Shown here: in pieces, positions 1 through 12,476 of the stretch
How positions within the stretch are numbered: position 1 is the first letter of the stretch
Layout of the letters: the number at the start of each line of letters is the position of its first letter
From: Paraconiothyrium sp. Pb-2020
Lineage: Eukaryota > Ascomycota > Dothideomycetes > Pleosporales > Didymosphaeriaceae
Assembly: GCA_022419385.1 (NCBI GenBank)
Contig: JAJUBI010000002.1
Coordinates: 4,154,001 to 4,218,000 of the forward strand
Reading direction: 5' to 3'
Length of the DNA: 64,000 bases
Notes under the pieces: generated by a model
What the model was told of the DNA's origin: nothing
The model's database searches: none
Seen by the model: the letters and a program-made list of their open reading frames with translations, nothing else
Made by a program: the position numbers and the translations under genes

Positions 1-151
1 ACGCAGGAAGTCGGAATTTTCGTTGAAGATGGACACGTTGAGTTGACAGATGTACATGTACGAAGGCGCACGAGCTAGTAACGTACTGTTCTTAGATGTG
101 ACTACTGTGAGCGAATTATCGGCAGCATGACTTTGCGGGCCGTGTGACCAG

Positions 152-2301
152 TCAGCCAAGTGTAGCGTTGCTTAGAAAATCGAAAGCAGCTAGGTCCATT
201 TCATTAGGATCAAAACCGTCTGTGAATCCAAACCCGAGCGCAAAGGCGTCTGAACCCGAGCTAAATTGGCCAGGCGTAGCTTCGAAAGCTACCGGTGAGG
301 TACCCTCCACCGTAAACACTAGTGCATGCTCCAGACCGCGGAGAATGGCGCCTTCTAGGCGATTCACGGCGTATCGGATGGGCTCATTCGACTTGCTCAT
401 GATACGTAGCGTCCAAAGGTAGGCTCTCAGTGACTCGCGCCAATGATCGCGTTCCGACGGTGTCAGACTCGTGACTAGCAATAGTGTGAGAAAAGAGCCT
501 ATGACAGAGAACAGATAAGGTGCGAAAAAATGCCAGAAGCTGTCCAAATGCTCGAGACGTAATGATGCCACAAAGGAAGTGGCCTGTTGTGCTGTCTCAT
601 GGGCATGAACTCTGATCGCAGTAAGGGCTGGTATATCGAGGCAGAGCGGAGCGAGAGCGGTCGAGCGCACTAGGCGGCGAAGTACGTTGATCTTTACGCC
701 GTAATAAGCGAGATGTATATTACCTGCATGAACTTAGTGATGAGAGACTTTTTGGATTGCAGTGGGAAACGTTGATCGATACATACCATTCGCGCAGAGT
801 TCTCTTGGTGGGAGATTGGATATTGCAAGCGATTGCGGTAGTGCTAAATGCCACCGCTCAAGGGAATCAAAGATTGGCTGCGCTTGTTCCCTTAGCTTCG
901 ACGTGTCCTGTTGCGTTGTGGATTTGACTGTGTAGAAGGTCTTGAGTACAGTGTGCAGTATGTTTGTGAGCGATTGTAAGTACAGAAACTGCTCTCCTTC
1001 GACGCTTGTACCATCCGCGGTGTCGAAGTCGTCTTCGGTGAGAGGTGTGACACCCCAATCTTCTTCCGTTATATGTGTGGGCCGGCCATGCGCGAGCGCT
1101 GTCCATACATCTTGCATGTAAATAGCCCAGCCCAGTCGTTTTCGCAGAGATCTTTCCCAGTCAGGAATTTCCCACGCCGATGCATCTAGGTGCAAGCCAC
1201 AAGCCTGCCCGACCGATAGAGCCTGCGAAGTGAGGGACCACGCGAACGTATGATCAGGGTTCAACGGATCCTCAGGCTTGCATTGCAGAAGTAGCAAGGC
1301 CGCTTCGATCGAAGACAAACGGGGCCGATGATAAGAAAGCTGAATATTCTGCAACGTGAGCTTACGCAAGGTGGCGACATCTATGGCTGGTTGATTTGAC
1401 AGGTTGGAATCGTAAAACCACCAGTTGATCGCATTGAGGTAAACCGCACCTAACAAAGGCGCATCAATACACCGGTAGGACTTCTTGTATTTCTCCATGA
1501 ATCCCTCTTTGTAAACAATCGGGTATGAAGAATGAATGATCTTCCAGAACAGGCGGAGTAACTTCTCTCCATGGGGTTTGACGCAAGCTTCGATAGAGTC
1601 AACGGCATCGAAATTATCCTCAAAAAGAGAAGATCTTGTATCGGAACCCTGAACACGGTTAACATCGTGATTAAGTAGGGATTAACCATGCTTGCCATAT
1701 GGAATGTGACAGGATAGTCAACATTTTGGTCGTGATCTAGGACTCGACGTATTGAGTGTGTCGGCAACGTATATTCGTTGCATGTGGAGGAATATGGACG
1801 ATGACGCTGATAGTTTTAGATGGTGAATGTTGTGGTTCGTCGGAATCTACGAACCATAAGAATAGGTTCCATATCGCTCCCCAGCCCATACAATTCGGCG
1901 AACTTAATGGGATGTAGTCCAAGGGATCTTTCCCACTCGTCGATATAGGCAGTGTCATCTGCTCTATCTTCGCGTGTGTCGAAGCCATTTGGCACGGCAT
2001 TGGCACTGGCATTCAGTGTTGCCGTTGGGCTTGGGTCATAGCCTGGGCTGAGAACGTGATGAGGCGACGGTGCAGGCGCGACTTGAACTTCATAATCAGT
2101 AGATGGCAACTGAACAGGTACAGAGCGCTTGGGCGGGTCTTCCAAGAAAGTACAGTCAGTCCTCCTGTGAACACAGACATTGCATTTTTGTTTGCTTGAG
2201 CCGAGGATGCAGCGAGTTTTCCGCCGGCGACAAGCGTCGCACGGACGAGAGCCTTTCGAAACAGGCTGTCGCCGCCGCCGAGGTCCGGGACTCTCAGTCA
2301 T
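152..2301 (-). CDS. Zn2Cys6 fungal transcription factor with fungal-specific regulatory domain
   Basis: Nuclear DNA-binding regulator, target unknown. Residues about 20-50 carry a binuclear zinc cluster of spacing C-X2-C-X6-C-X8-C-X2-C-X6-C (CDACRRRKTRC...), preceded by an Arg-rich stretch. The middle is a fungal_trans-type domain with helices such as GLHLDASAWEIPDWERSLRK and GWAIYMQDVWTALAHGRP. I chose the ATG at 2301 (MTESPGPRRRR); an in-frame ATG at 2355 would add 18 residues. Proposed exons are 2301-1855, 1806-1696, 1648-787 and 732-152. They sum to 2001 nt (666 aa) in frame. The second intron fits best as a GC-AG intron of 47 nt; a GT alternative would be only 38 nt. Family continuity across the first junction (MEPILM then RHRPY) is strong. 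The zinc-cluster class is certain, the exact subfamily is not. Confidence 0.85.
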
Positions 2302-2523
2302 GTAGCGGATGTGAATGCCAAATGTTCGGAGGAAGATGCGATGAATCAAGTCCAAGTCGATGATCAGCTGGAGGCAACCAGCAAGTCTCCCTTGCTTAGA
2401 TAGGTTAGCTTGGCGCTAACGATTGGCGCGCATGATTGATAACTCTCCGTGACCAGAGACATCCCCAACATGCGAGACACAGACCACGGACGATGGCTGA
2501 TGTGGCCAGATCGACTCGACGCC

Positions 2524-4290
2524 TCATGATTTGAGTCGCAACCACTGTGACGACTCCATGCCGGTAGCTGGAATGCCCCTTGGCATCTCCAACACCTCCT
2601 CCTCGGTAAACAGGTCCTCCAAGAAATGCGACTTCGTCGGACTTGTAAACAGGAACTTCAAGGTCGCTTGCGGGGATCTCCTATGTATCTCAACCAGTCG
2701 CGAAACTACCACCTTGGTACCATGGCCCCTGTCTGGTGGATGAGCGAAATACCTCAAACCATCAATTACCACCATCACAATAACCTCGCGCCCAAAGCTA
2801 GAAACCAGGCGCCCAAACATTGAGCAGATAGACACTATATCTCCACCAATCGTATGGTCGCCGAAGGTTCGGAGTATATCTGTGTCCAGATGATGTTGAC
2901 CGCGGTCTACCAGTTGAAGTAGGAGACTCATGGCAAGCTCCTCGGGACTTCCATTATCGTCTCTTTGCCAGTCCCGATGTTGACCACAGAAGAATGCCAA
3001 AGGTATAACTGCGCCGCCTAAGCTGCTTTGTCGCGTTTGTGCCCGATGGTGTTCGAGCAACTGGTACACTAGTTTGGCGGTGTACAGCGACACTTCCGAG
3101 TCCTGGCGAGCATCAGCTCGACCATTGAGAAGAATGAGAGATGGTTCGTCGACCGTGAGCCATGCGCGTAGCTGCGGGTGGGATGACAAAGCTGATATCC
3201 TATTTATATCATATCTCGCAAGATGATGCTTTCCTTTGAGCAGTCTTGCTAATGCACTACAGTCATTCTTGACGAGATCACGCTCGTATAGAAATTCGGT
3301 CAGTATTTCATCGACATTTACATGCGGACCAGCTTCTGAATGGTGAGGTTGAGGGGCACTGATGGCCTTTTGCTGCAAAGAGTCCATCAAGTTGTTAAAC
3401 AGTGGACGTATACTTTCCAATACTTCGACCCGAGTGTTGTGTTCGCGCACCTCCATCTGAGTCTGTCTCACTTGAAACTCCTCTTTGAAATTTACAAGTG
3501 CTTCAAGCTGACTATTGATCTTAGCTTGAGCGAATGCTGTCGTGTATTGCAACTGCATAGTCTCCAGATCGGTCTTCATTGCAAGAGTGCTCAGATGCGC
3601 TCCGAAACTCTGAGCCGCCAATTTGAACTCAGCTTGATGGTCTCGAAGCTTCTCGATAAAGCCTGAAGGATCGAGCAAAAGCTTCGCACCAGTCACTACG
3701 CCACGAAAGCTATCAGCAGGACTTCGACCGAATATACAAAAGATGTTGTAGCTTACGCCATGTCCTTCGCAAAAACCAGAGGAGAATATGATTCAAGAGA
3801 CGGAACGTTGCGACATACAAAGCCGCGGCTCGCACATGCACTTGCTCATCGTGCTCGTAAAGACTGACGTTCGCAGCTAGGTCTTCCAGTTGCGCGGGTA
3901 GCCCTTCTAGAGTCCGGTACACCTCTTGCCTGTAGATTCCTGTGGCTCGTAAACCTGCAAAGACTACCTTGAGGCCTCCGCACAGTACGGATGTAAAGCC
4001 AAAAGAGTCATTGGGTATCAACGTCGCGCCCGTTTGTCCCACACCGGCGTTGCGACAGAGCCCCCGAAATGCTCTCTTGAGTCTACCCAGAGAACCTGAC
4101 ATATCTTTGTCCGACACGGCTAGCTCCTCCAATCCAGTACATGTAGTTTGGACGCATTCTTGAACCTCGGACCAGCTATGCGTGGTGCTCAGTGCAAGAG
4201 TCGGCTGTTTTAACTTGCTGCGGTATCTGTTCGCTGTCGCTAATAGTTCATCGCGCGCGAGGAATGTGGCTCGGTATATCTCATCGTAAA
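2524..4290 (-). CDS. DUF7708-type fungal protein (STAND-like N-terminal region), 5' end unresolved
   Basis: The first part (4280-3757) matches in pattern the fungal DUF7708 region: an alpha-helical stretch with LKRAFRGLCRNAG, then LIPNDSFGFTSVLCGGLKVV. Such domains sit at the N-terminus of NACHT-like or ankyrin proteins in filamentous fungi. A 61-nt intron (3756-3696) leads to a 390-residue exon with a helical/coiled segment and a C-terminal part containing VPLAFFCGQHRD-like and VIVMVVIDGLRYF-like strands. These resemble NTPase strands, but I see no intact Walker A. The start codon is not visible in the DUF7708 frame: the frame opens after an acceptor near 4286, so a 5' exon must lie in 4290-4640. 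Function unknown; related proteins are suspected of heterokaryon or innate recognition roles. Its promoter faces that of the AAA gene. Confidence 0.6.
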
Positions 4291-4835
4291 ATCTAGTCTA
4301 TATCAGCGAATGCAGGACGTGAACCTAGGATACAGCTGCTCAACATTTCGCGTGTGTTCTCGCCAGGCTCGGGCATCCATCGCTGTTTTCGACTGTCAAA
4401 GATCACTCCGGATCCTGGCCTTCCCAGTAATGCAGAGTGGATGGTACCGTTCAGAGACGACACCATATATTCCGAAACCTCGTAATCTGTCATCTTCGCG
4501 ATAATGTCCTCGCATATAATGAAGGTAGGAATTACTGTTACTGGGAACTTCGAAGGCTCCAGGCCGCTGTCGCGAGGCTGAGCGTCGACTGTTGTCGCAG
4601 CTGCGGGGTACCCATGAGTATATGCATGTCGCCCCCAAAGAGCTGGGGTCCGCCCATCCCTCTCGAGATTATTGGCGGCTGGAACGAGTGGCGGCTTATA
4701 ATAGAAGTCTATATAAAGTCATATCCGGTCCAATCCTAGGCACAGATACTTCTCAACCTCAGCCTTGTTCGTTCAGCGCCAGCATCGATCATCGTTTCTT
4801 CCTAGTCCAACCACTCTACGAAGTCCAAGACAGTC

Positions 4836-7800
4836 ATGGAAAGCGGAGCGAGTGTCGATGCACTTCTTGCTCTATCAAAAGGCGACTCTGAAGGCTCTAG
4901 ATCCATAGAAAAAGATGATACAGGACTTGGAAGTCCCCCCGACACAGTGACACCTACACAGGAAGAAGACGCCTCAAGCAAAGTACCCTCATCGGCACCA
5001 CCACCACCACCACCACCTCAGGAAGAAGAAGACTCGAGCGAAGAAGAGGCTGAATCATCTGAACCGCCGCAACCTAAGATTTTCCGGTGGCTCGGCCCTT
5101 TCCTTGACGCTACGCCAGAACGGGCTGCTGAAGAAAGCCTGGCCGAGTTTCAGTATGTCGGCCCCCACCGTTACAGTCAAATGAGTTGAGCAATGACATA
5201 AGTCATTCCAATTATAATCATTAGTGATATGCGGTTCCACTAACTTATATCTCATAGCAAAAAGAAATATGTTTGTGAGGTCGAGCAAGCTTCAATGCGA
5301 GACTGGAGAAAGCCCTCATGGCATAACTTACGTTGGCCGATGCCAATAATCCAGGCCTTCTACGTACAAAAGCCAGGCGGACCAAAAGGTGGCCCGAGCG
5401 AATTGGCATCATACAAGGATAGACGGGAATCGCCTTCTGAGGAGAACGAAGCGTCAGAAAATCTCCAACGAGTCATTATCTATTCTGATATTCTTTATGA
5501 GGAACTGCTCAGAATCACTTCGATTTCGTCAGCGCTGTTTCCGATCACGTAAGTTTTGATGGGATGGATCATGTCAATCGTACTAATCCTCGCGTTCTAT
5601 AAAGGTTAAACCCCCCGTACAAGGTATCCGGCCGTTCTCCATTAAAGTTTTTTGCCCTGACTGATGTCTTTTACAGCTGATTTTACACTTTCTGCCGGAT
5701 ATCAAAGCTCGCATTATGAGGCTGGAAGAAGAGTTGGATGGATTCGCATCGGAAACTGCGCTTCTCTCCACCGAGGATAATTCTGAGAGGCCCTCAGCCT
5801 GTGAGGAAAAGAGCTCACCAGGCCATGTCACAGAAGGCTCTACCTCAGAACACGAACAAGACGATGGGACCGGATCAAATAAGGATGACACATCGTCAGT
5901 AGCTTCTGTTGCTGATCAACGAGAATCGATCGAAGCACAACATCTTCAACTCAAATGCTTGTACGACTTCGTAGCTCACGAATTAAAGGAAGAGATCCAA
6001 CTACGAGAGCGTGTGAAAATGGGCACATTGTTGAAGATCCGCTTTCAGGATCTCTGGCATCTTTACCAAATGGGCGATATGGTATACTCCAAGTCTCGTG
6101 GCCGTGACCAGTTGTACAAGGTCTTTGCCGTAACTGGCGGACAAATCCCGGGACGCAAGATCGAGGACCCTTTGGCTTCGTATAATCCTCCTCCACCTGC
6201 TCCTCCAGATTATGAAGAGGTCTTTGAGCTTCACGAAGAGACTCTGGAAAAGGAACAGTATTCGGGTGTGGGAGTCCGGACGACTTTCAAGGTTGACTGC
6301 TACAAAATGGCTTTCGACGGGGTGTTCTGTGGCCCCGTCTCTGTCTTGAAATGTATAAGGCCATTTTCAGGAGAGAGGGAGATCACCAGCCTGCCAATAT
6401 ATCCAGTACAATTCCATCCCGATAGAGATCTTATGATGCGCAAAGCTGAAGAGCGAGGAAGGAAGGTTCTTTTCGGAGGGGGCCACAAGAGCTACGATGG
6501 CGAAAACGTTGTCTTGAAATTAGAGGACCGTCACCAATAGATTGCAAGCGACGTTTATGTCGACTTTCACACGTATTTCCAGGATTATCCCGTGTACAAG
6601 CCTATATTCGGCACGTTCTTCAGAAGTAAACAGAATCCAAGAGAGGTGGAGGAAGACTGGCCCGGGGTGACATCTCACCGAGTTTATAGCGGCCATGAGG
6701 TAGACGTGAAACGCCATGAAGATTTCATGGCGGCGAGCCGGGCAAAATTGGAGCGATTCAAGCCTGATGAGAAGAGTGTTTCAGGGGATTATCTGGTCCT
6801 GTTCCCCCCCTGGGTGTTCGGATACATCTTCCAAACACGGCGGTGGAGTGAGTATTGCTGATTCTTTCTCGAGGCAACTACAGTACATCAACTAACCCGC
6901 GAAAAATGTAGGTCGTCTGGATATCGAGCTCGTCAATGAGATGGATCGCGAATCGGATGGCGCCAGGCGGGCAGGATTCGACGATCTTGTCATAGACCAA
7001 CGCAATCGAGATCTTCTAGTTGCCCTCGTAGACAATCATGCATCCGGTCTCCAGCGCGCGCAGGAGAAGACCAAGCAGAGCAAGAATTTCTTTAAGCCAA
7101 CTCAAATAGATCTCGTCAGAGGTAAGGGACAAGGCTTGATCATCCTCTTGCATGGACCGCCCGGATCCGGCAAAACCAGTACGGCCGAGACGATCGCAGC
7201 GTACACAGGAAGGCCACTGTATGCGATTACGTGTGGTGACATCGGAACGACCCCTGAGGAAGTCGAGACTCGCTTGCTTCAGCATACACAAAGAGCAGAC
7301 AAGTGGGGATGCGTCCTTCTCCTAGATGAGGCGGATGTTTTCCTTGTTCAGAGGGATTGGCGTAGTATCGAACGAAATGCTCTAGTATCCGGTCGGTCAT
7401 TTCGTGCTACACGTATTGAACCCACTCTAATTATCATTCAGTGTTTCTCCGCCAGCTAGAGTACTATGCTGGGATTCTTTTCCTCACAACCAATCGACCA
7501 GGTGTGCTTGATGAGGCTTTCAAATCACGCATCCACATCTCTCTCCGGTATCCAAGCATTGATCTTGAATCCACCAAAACCATGTGGCGCAACATAATGA
7601 ATCGACTAGAGGCTGACAACAAGTCTGCACCCATCAAAATCGTATTTGACAAACAAGCCTTACTTGAGTTTGCTCAGCGACATTTTGACAGATGCTCTCA
7701 GGCTGGTGTGACTTGGAACGGACGCCAAATCCGCAACGCCTTCCAAACCGCGATAGCCCTGGGCCATTATGAGAGGGTCGCCAAGATCCGCGCCGAAGGC

Positions 7801-8178
7801 ATGACTCCTGAAGAAGCACTTGCGACTGGGAAGAAGAAGTGGAACACGGTCAAATTGACAAAGGCAAACTTCCAGAAGATTGCCAGGACTGCATCCGACT
7901 TTGAAGAATATATCGAGAAACTGCGTGGCAACGATAGCATGACAGCTCGCGAGCTAGAACTGCGAGATGATGACTATGATCCACATACGCCCCGCGCAAG
8001 GAAGCAGTATACGAATGCAGCAACATTACGAGATGATGCACGGTTAGCTCCAAGGAAAGACAGACTTCATTCGTCGAAATCAAAGCGCCCGGTACGTGAG
8101 GAGCACTCTGTGACGGAGGATGACGAAGAAGATGATGCGAGCGAGGATCTATCACTAGACAGTAATGAGGACGACTGA
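4836..8178 (+). CDS. AAA+ ATPase of the fungal DUF7025-AAA family, interrupted by an in-frame TAG
   Basis: Exons 4836-5152, 5258-5548, 5605-5623 (a 19-nt microexon), 5677-6847, 6912-7391 and 7442-8178 sum to 3015 nt (1005 codons), all with GT-AG borders. The N-terminus is acidic and Pro-rich. A DUF7025-like region follows, then a AAA module with Walker A GPPGSGKTS, Walker B VLLLDEADVF, sensor-type LFLTTNR and arginine-finger region FKSRIHISLRY, then an acidic tail. Members resemble proteasome/Bcs1-type ATPases but have no assigned role. Codon 497 (6538-6540) is TAG. The reading frame and family-like sequence continue immediately after it (IASDVYVDF...). No intron keeps both flanks: a 75-nt GT-AG option at 6466-6540 would remove conserved-looking residues KSYDGE. 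The gene is therefore a recent pseudogene, a readthrough gene, or carries a base error. Confidence 0.8.
6538..6540 (+). other. In-frame TAG inside the AAA ATPase coding sequence
   Basis: Codons read ...GAC CGT CAC CAA TAG ATT GCA AGC GAC GTT TAT... The frame is the same on both sides and stays open for more than 300 further nucleotides up to a well-formed intron donor at 6848. The AAA core lies entirely downstream, so a true stop would delete all ATPase motifs. Confidence 0.85.
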
Positions 8179-8704
8179 AGAGGTACACGAGTATCGCACA
8201 GTCAGAGCTACCAGAATATATTGATCTAGCTCCCCTTGATGGCAGGCTCCATTATGATTCGACTACTCGAGGGAGCGTTCTAGGGAAGTGAACCTGGAGA
8301 TGGTTGCAGGTTTAGGTTATGCAACTTGGCCATTCCGGTGGGAACGAAGTAGATGTACAACTCTCAGTCTTCTATGAGTCTCAGAATGTTTCTATAGATC
8401 GTGATACAATCTATATTGCGAGAAGCGAATTTGGTGATCAAGTGTCACGTTACCACGCCCACTGTTTCAGAGGCCTGACAATTTGAACAAAGACCTGGTT
8501 CTCAAGACTTGCTCCTCTCGCACTCTAGTGCATTCCAGCGTACAATGCAACCTCTACTTCGCATCACGATTTGATGCATGCAAGATATAAAGCTGGGCAT
8601 TTGCATCACCCCTTTGAATTCGCAGAGCGGCAATCTAGTTTTAAAGTTGAGCTGAGTACCTAATCTACATATGCGTGACCAATGCCACACATATCCCTAC
8701 TACG
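8179..8704. other. Convergent intergenic region
   Basis: Lies between the 3' ends of the AAA gene (+) and the AIM9-like gene (-). It should hold both 3' UTRs. No other gene or repeat is visible. Confidence 0.6.
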
Positions 8705-10799
8705 TCACTGCCTGCCTACCCTCCCCATCTTCTCCGCCCAGTCCCCCTTTTTATCTTCTGTGGCCTCATCCCCTAGATCCAACTTCTCAATGCTCATCTC
8801 CTTCAAGAACTCAACTGCGACCTCATACTTCCACTCCTCGACCCACCCATCCCTATGCATGCCCAACAACGTCTCAAACGTCTCGTAAAAATCCGCGGTG
8901 AGGTTCCAGGCCTCGACGTAGGGATGGTGCTCTTCCAATTCTGCGTCAGTGAAGGATATGGGACAGGGCATGTCGGGGCGCATATCGTGCCAATGCCTTA
9001 TGACGCGAATCAAAGCCTGCCTTACAGCTAGGACATCGTCGTCCCACGAATTCTGCGCGTAATCAAAAATGAGCCGAGTACTGTTTGCTCGCGGAACGTT
9101 GCGCACGCTGCTTAAGAATGGACTTTGCTCCCGAAGCATCTTGTCGTAGACGAAGGCTACGAAACTCTCGTCGAGCTGGCGGTGCACATTCGCCTGCTCA
9201 GCCTCATCCATCGTCTCGTAATCATCTGGAAGTTGCAGCTTCAGGTCGCCCACAACATCTACCAGCGAAGGGACCTTTGCTTGCAGAAACAACGGCCCAA
9301 TCCAGACATCGTTCCAATCGATAATGTCAGTGATCTTGTCGTCTTTTACGAGTATGTTTGCTTCCTGCAGGTTCGGGTGCCACAATGTGGCACGGCTTTT
9401 TTCTCCCTCGGGTAGCAAGGTGTCGGCGAGATCTTGAAGCTTGAGGTAGTGAGCGATGTGTTTGCTGATGTCTCGCTGCATTGGAGGTTCCAGCACTGTA
9501 AAAGGTGCGTTATAGAAACCTATGGTAGATATGCCGTCAGCGCAATACTAACTCCACAGCCCATAAAACTTCAATTTTGACAGGTTTTCTTTTGGGATCA
9601 TGCATCAGTCTAGACCTTTTTCTCAGTCCTCATAAGTGCCTCTAGGATGAATGGTAAATGGGACTCACTCCGCTGTGTCTTCGTATCTGCGTAGCGGACT
9701 ATCCATGCAATCTCCCTTTGAGCAATAGCTCGAAGATAGTCCTGTGGTAGTTTCCCTATTCGCATTGATACAGGCCATTCATTTCAACGGCAAAGACATA
9801 CAAGGACCCCGATTAATCTCCATGGACGCGCGTTCGCCATGCCAGAAACTCCGCGCCGCTACCGGACCGATGACAAATCTTCTGGAGACTTCGTCTTTGA
9901 TGGACTGCGCCACTTCTCCCTGTATTTCAGCTTTCTCGCAGCCAGGAAAGGCATCTTGTGCAAGATATAGATTCCCATAGCTGCCGTACGTGAGCATTTC
10001 CTGTTGCCACGAAGGGCGCGGAGACGAACCGCGTGAACGTTACGGAGAGAAACTTCTTCTCCAACTCGATGACTTGAGCAACAATGCTCAATTTGATCTT
10101 AATGTCCATCTTCGGCCAAAGCCTCCAGAGCGGCGTTCCCGTCGCTGCTTCCATGAGAACATACTCGGCCCCCACCGCATTCTCCTGGGTACCACTCCAG
10201 TTCAAGACCCTCGGTGTCGGTATCCCGAGCACCGTTCTAGCCTGCACCGTCTCTTATCAGCAAGTACTCATCTTGATTCTAGACCAGAGCTGACAACCTA
10301 CAAACTCCATACTCGCGACCTCGGATTTGATTGCCCTAGCCGCGCCCTCCGGATCAACATTCGCATACGGGATCTTCACAAACGCGCATTTGCCGTTATC
10401 CATCTTCAAACGAAAGGTCCTGCTCGAACGACCTTCTGCAATCTTGCCCATTGAAATGCATCGTCTCGCACCAACGCTTTGCGCCGCGAGCTCCTTAAGA
10501 GCCGGAACGTCGAAGCGTCTATACCGTTCCGCTAGCTGTTTCTCCTCGTCCCAGAGCCAGCGGCCAGTGCTGTGCCGGTAGAAGTGCTCATGATCGATTT
10601 TGTTGGGTGAAGGGGACGCTTCATAGAGTGAGCGACGCGGTGCACGACACCTCACAAAGTTCCATGGGGCAGCGACCCGAGGTCGTGGCCGCACCATGCT
10701 ACGGTCGAAAGGGGCCGACTGGGACGCGAAGCGCACAGAAAGCGAGTTTAATTCCAGGCTACCCTTTCTAAAGCTGCTCGAACGAAGTCGTGTACTCAC
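8705..10799 (-). CDS. AIM9-like mitochondrial phosphotransferase (APH/choline-kinase fold)
   Basis: Matches the fungal family of altered inheritance of mitochondria protein 9, protein-kinase-like APH enzymes thought to act in mitochondria. The start at 10799 gives a Ser/Arg-rich, targeting-like N-terminus, followed by the family block FYRHSTGRWLWDEEKQLAERYRRFD. Next come a nucleotide-binding lobe (GKIAEGRSSRTFRLKMDNGK with Lys in AFVKIPY) and the hinge LMEAATGTPLW. The catalytic loop is LWHPNLQEANILV (His replaces the usual His-x-Asp with H-x-N) and the metal-binding segment is IIDWNDVWIGPLF. At least three introns are needed. The clearest are 10242-10301 (60 nt) and one between about 9667 and 9498 that joins KTQR to MLEPPMQ; the one near 9960-10060 is less certain. 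The catalytic Asp-to-Asn change also occurs in fungal relatives as I recall them, so activity cannot be judged here. Confidence 0.82.
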
Positions 10800-11160
10800 G
10801 TATAGCTAGGTACAGTTGACGAGTTCCAGTAGCCTTTCGCAGAACGTTGCCGCGTGTAGAAACAGACAGAATGAAGATGCACCAATCCGAATAAATCTCG
10901 ACTTTTACGCTCATCAATGAAGAGGAAAGTTGTTGATGGATCAGCACTGAAAGCGAGCAGTACGATAAGGGGTACAGCTTATGTCAGCAACGCTCCTTCC
11001 GGTATCATAAACCCCAGATCTAACATCGCGATGGGCAAGGATATCAATCGAAGTCTATCTATACGCCTGGGTATACCGCTCTCACCTACTTCCCTCGCAA
11101 AAGATATCAAAATCATAATCCACAGAACGCCTTTCATCGCACACAGCCCCCTCACTCCGG
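10800..11160. other. Intergenic region with no recognised gene
   Basis: Upstream of the AIM9-like gene and downstream of the UDP-galactose transporter gene. Nothing beyond a probable promoter and 3' UTR was seen. Confidence 0.5.
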
Positions 11161-12476
11161 TTACTGTTTCTTCTCCGCAGCCCCCCGCTTCTTCGCCTCC
11201 ATCTTAGCCTTCTTCTCGACCCGCTGATACCACGCCTCCGCGCCAATTCCACCAAACACCAGCCCCACGCCCGCCCATTGCATCCCCGTGACCTTGTGCC
11301 CGAAGAGCACAACACTCATGAGCATCGTCAACATCTTCCTCGTCACCGTCACAGTAACCAACAACAGCGACGAGAAATGTGCAAGCGTGTGGAAAATGAA
11401 GACCTGACCGATGGCGCCGCAGGCCGCGAAGGCGAGAACGTCCCATCCGAGGGTCGGATACGTTGTGACGAAGTTGATCGCGTCTGTGAGTTCGTTTCCA
11501 GAGGTGGAAGTGAGGCCGACCGCGCCGCCGATGGGGGAGGCTGCGATGTACGGCGCGGAGAAGAGATACGACACCGTTAGTAGCGTGCTGATGACGTTCT
11601 GAGCACACATCATCTGCGGGCCTGTGAAGCCTTTGAAGGAGCTGAAAATCTGGTCTTGCACCGTGTTGGTCAGGCCATCGAATAAGAGATTAATGCTCAG
11701 CAAGAACATTCCTAGAGCTTTGGAGGCGTCTGCGGAAACGCCCTTCTTCGCTTTTTTTGCGGTGGAAGGGTTGTAGAGCGTGAACATGGCCACACCGGCG
11801 GTGACAGTGATCACCACAGCGTACTTGTAATACGGGTATCTCTTCTGGAAGAGGGTCATGTGGAGAAACATGACGGGGAGGAGCTTGCAGCTCTTGGCTA
11901 GGATGAAGGTCACATAGTCGATGTGCTTCAGACTTGCGTATCCAAAAGGAGATGCAAGCGAGGATGTAATAGCGATGAGGAGCAACGGGAAGAGGATCTG
12001 TTTCGAAGGGAAGATAGGTGGGACCTTTCGGGCGCCGGTCTTGGGGTCGCGTGGGGCGGATATGAAGAGGTAGATGGCGCCGGTACATGCTGCGAAGGCA
12101 GATTGAATGGTGTTGAGGAAGATAGAGTATGTGAAGCGGGTCTTATTCGAACCATATGGAGTCGTAGTAATCCGTTCTTGAAGGTATGCCCAGCTCAAGC
12201 TGCATGTCGCATTAGCCATAATTCGCACTGAACGGTAAGATCTTCTACTTACAAGCTCGCATAGATTCCGCCCACACAGATTGCCAATGCCAGCAGCCCT
12301 GACTGCTTCTGCTCCTCGGGATCCCTAGCTGCCTTTTCAGCAACTTCCTCTAACTGGTGCTCTATCCGCGCTGTAACGCTCTCTCGCCGCCGCAGTGAGC
12401 CATTGGTGTTGCCATTCTGCGTATGTGTCTCGGAAGGCGTACGCTGGACTGGCGTGGCCTGTTTCGATCGCGCCAT
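11161..12476 (-). CDS. HUT1: UDP-galactose transporter homolog 1 (nucleotide-sugar transporter of the ER)
   Basis: Multi-pass nucleotide-sugar transporter of the UAA/SLC35B family, expected in the ER membrane, importing UDP-galactose or UDP-glucose. The start at 12476 (MARSKQATPVQR) matches the usual HUT1 N-terminus; an ATG four codons upstream exists. Exons 12476-12253 and 12199-11161 are joined over a 53-nt intron, giving 1263 nt (420 aa). The junction reads GGIYASFLSWAYLQERITTT, characteristic of the family. Some eight to ten hydrophobic helices follow, with FGYASLKHIDYVTFILAKSC and a C-terminal pair VTVTRKMLTMLMSVVLFGH, both conserved in UAA transporters. The tail is lysine-rich (KKAKMEAKKRGAAEKKQ), consistent with ER retention though not a canonical KKXX. 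Confidence 0.93.

Noticed and set aside
6466..6540. 75-nt GT-AG segment that would remove the AAA-gene TAG
   Set aside because: It begins and ends correctly and keeps frame, but would delete residues (GGGHKSYDGE...) that look conserved in the family, and it has no good branch site. Kept only as an alternative.
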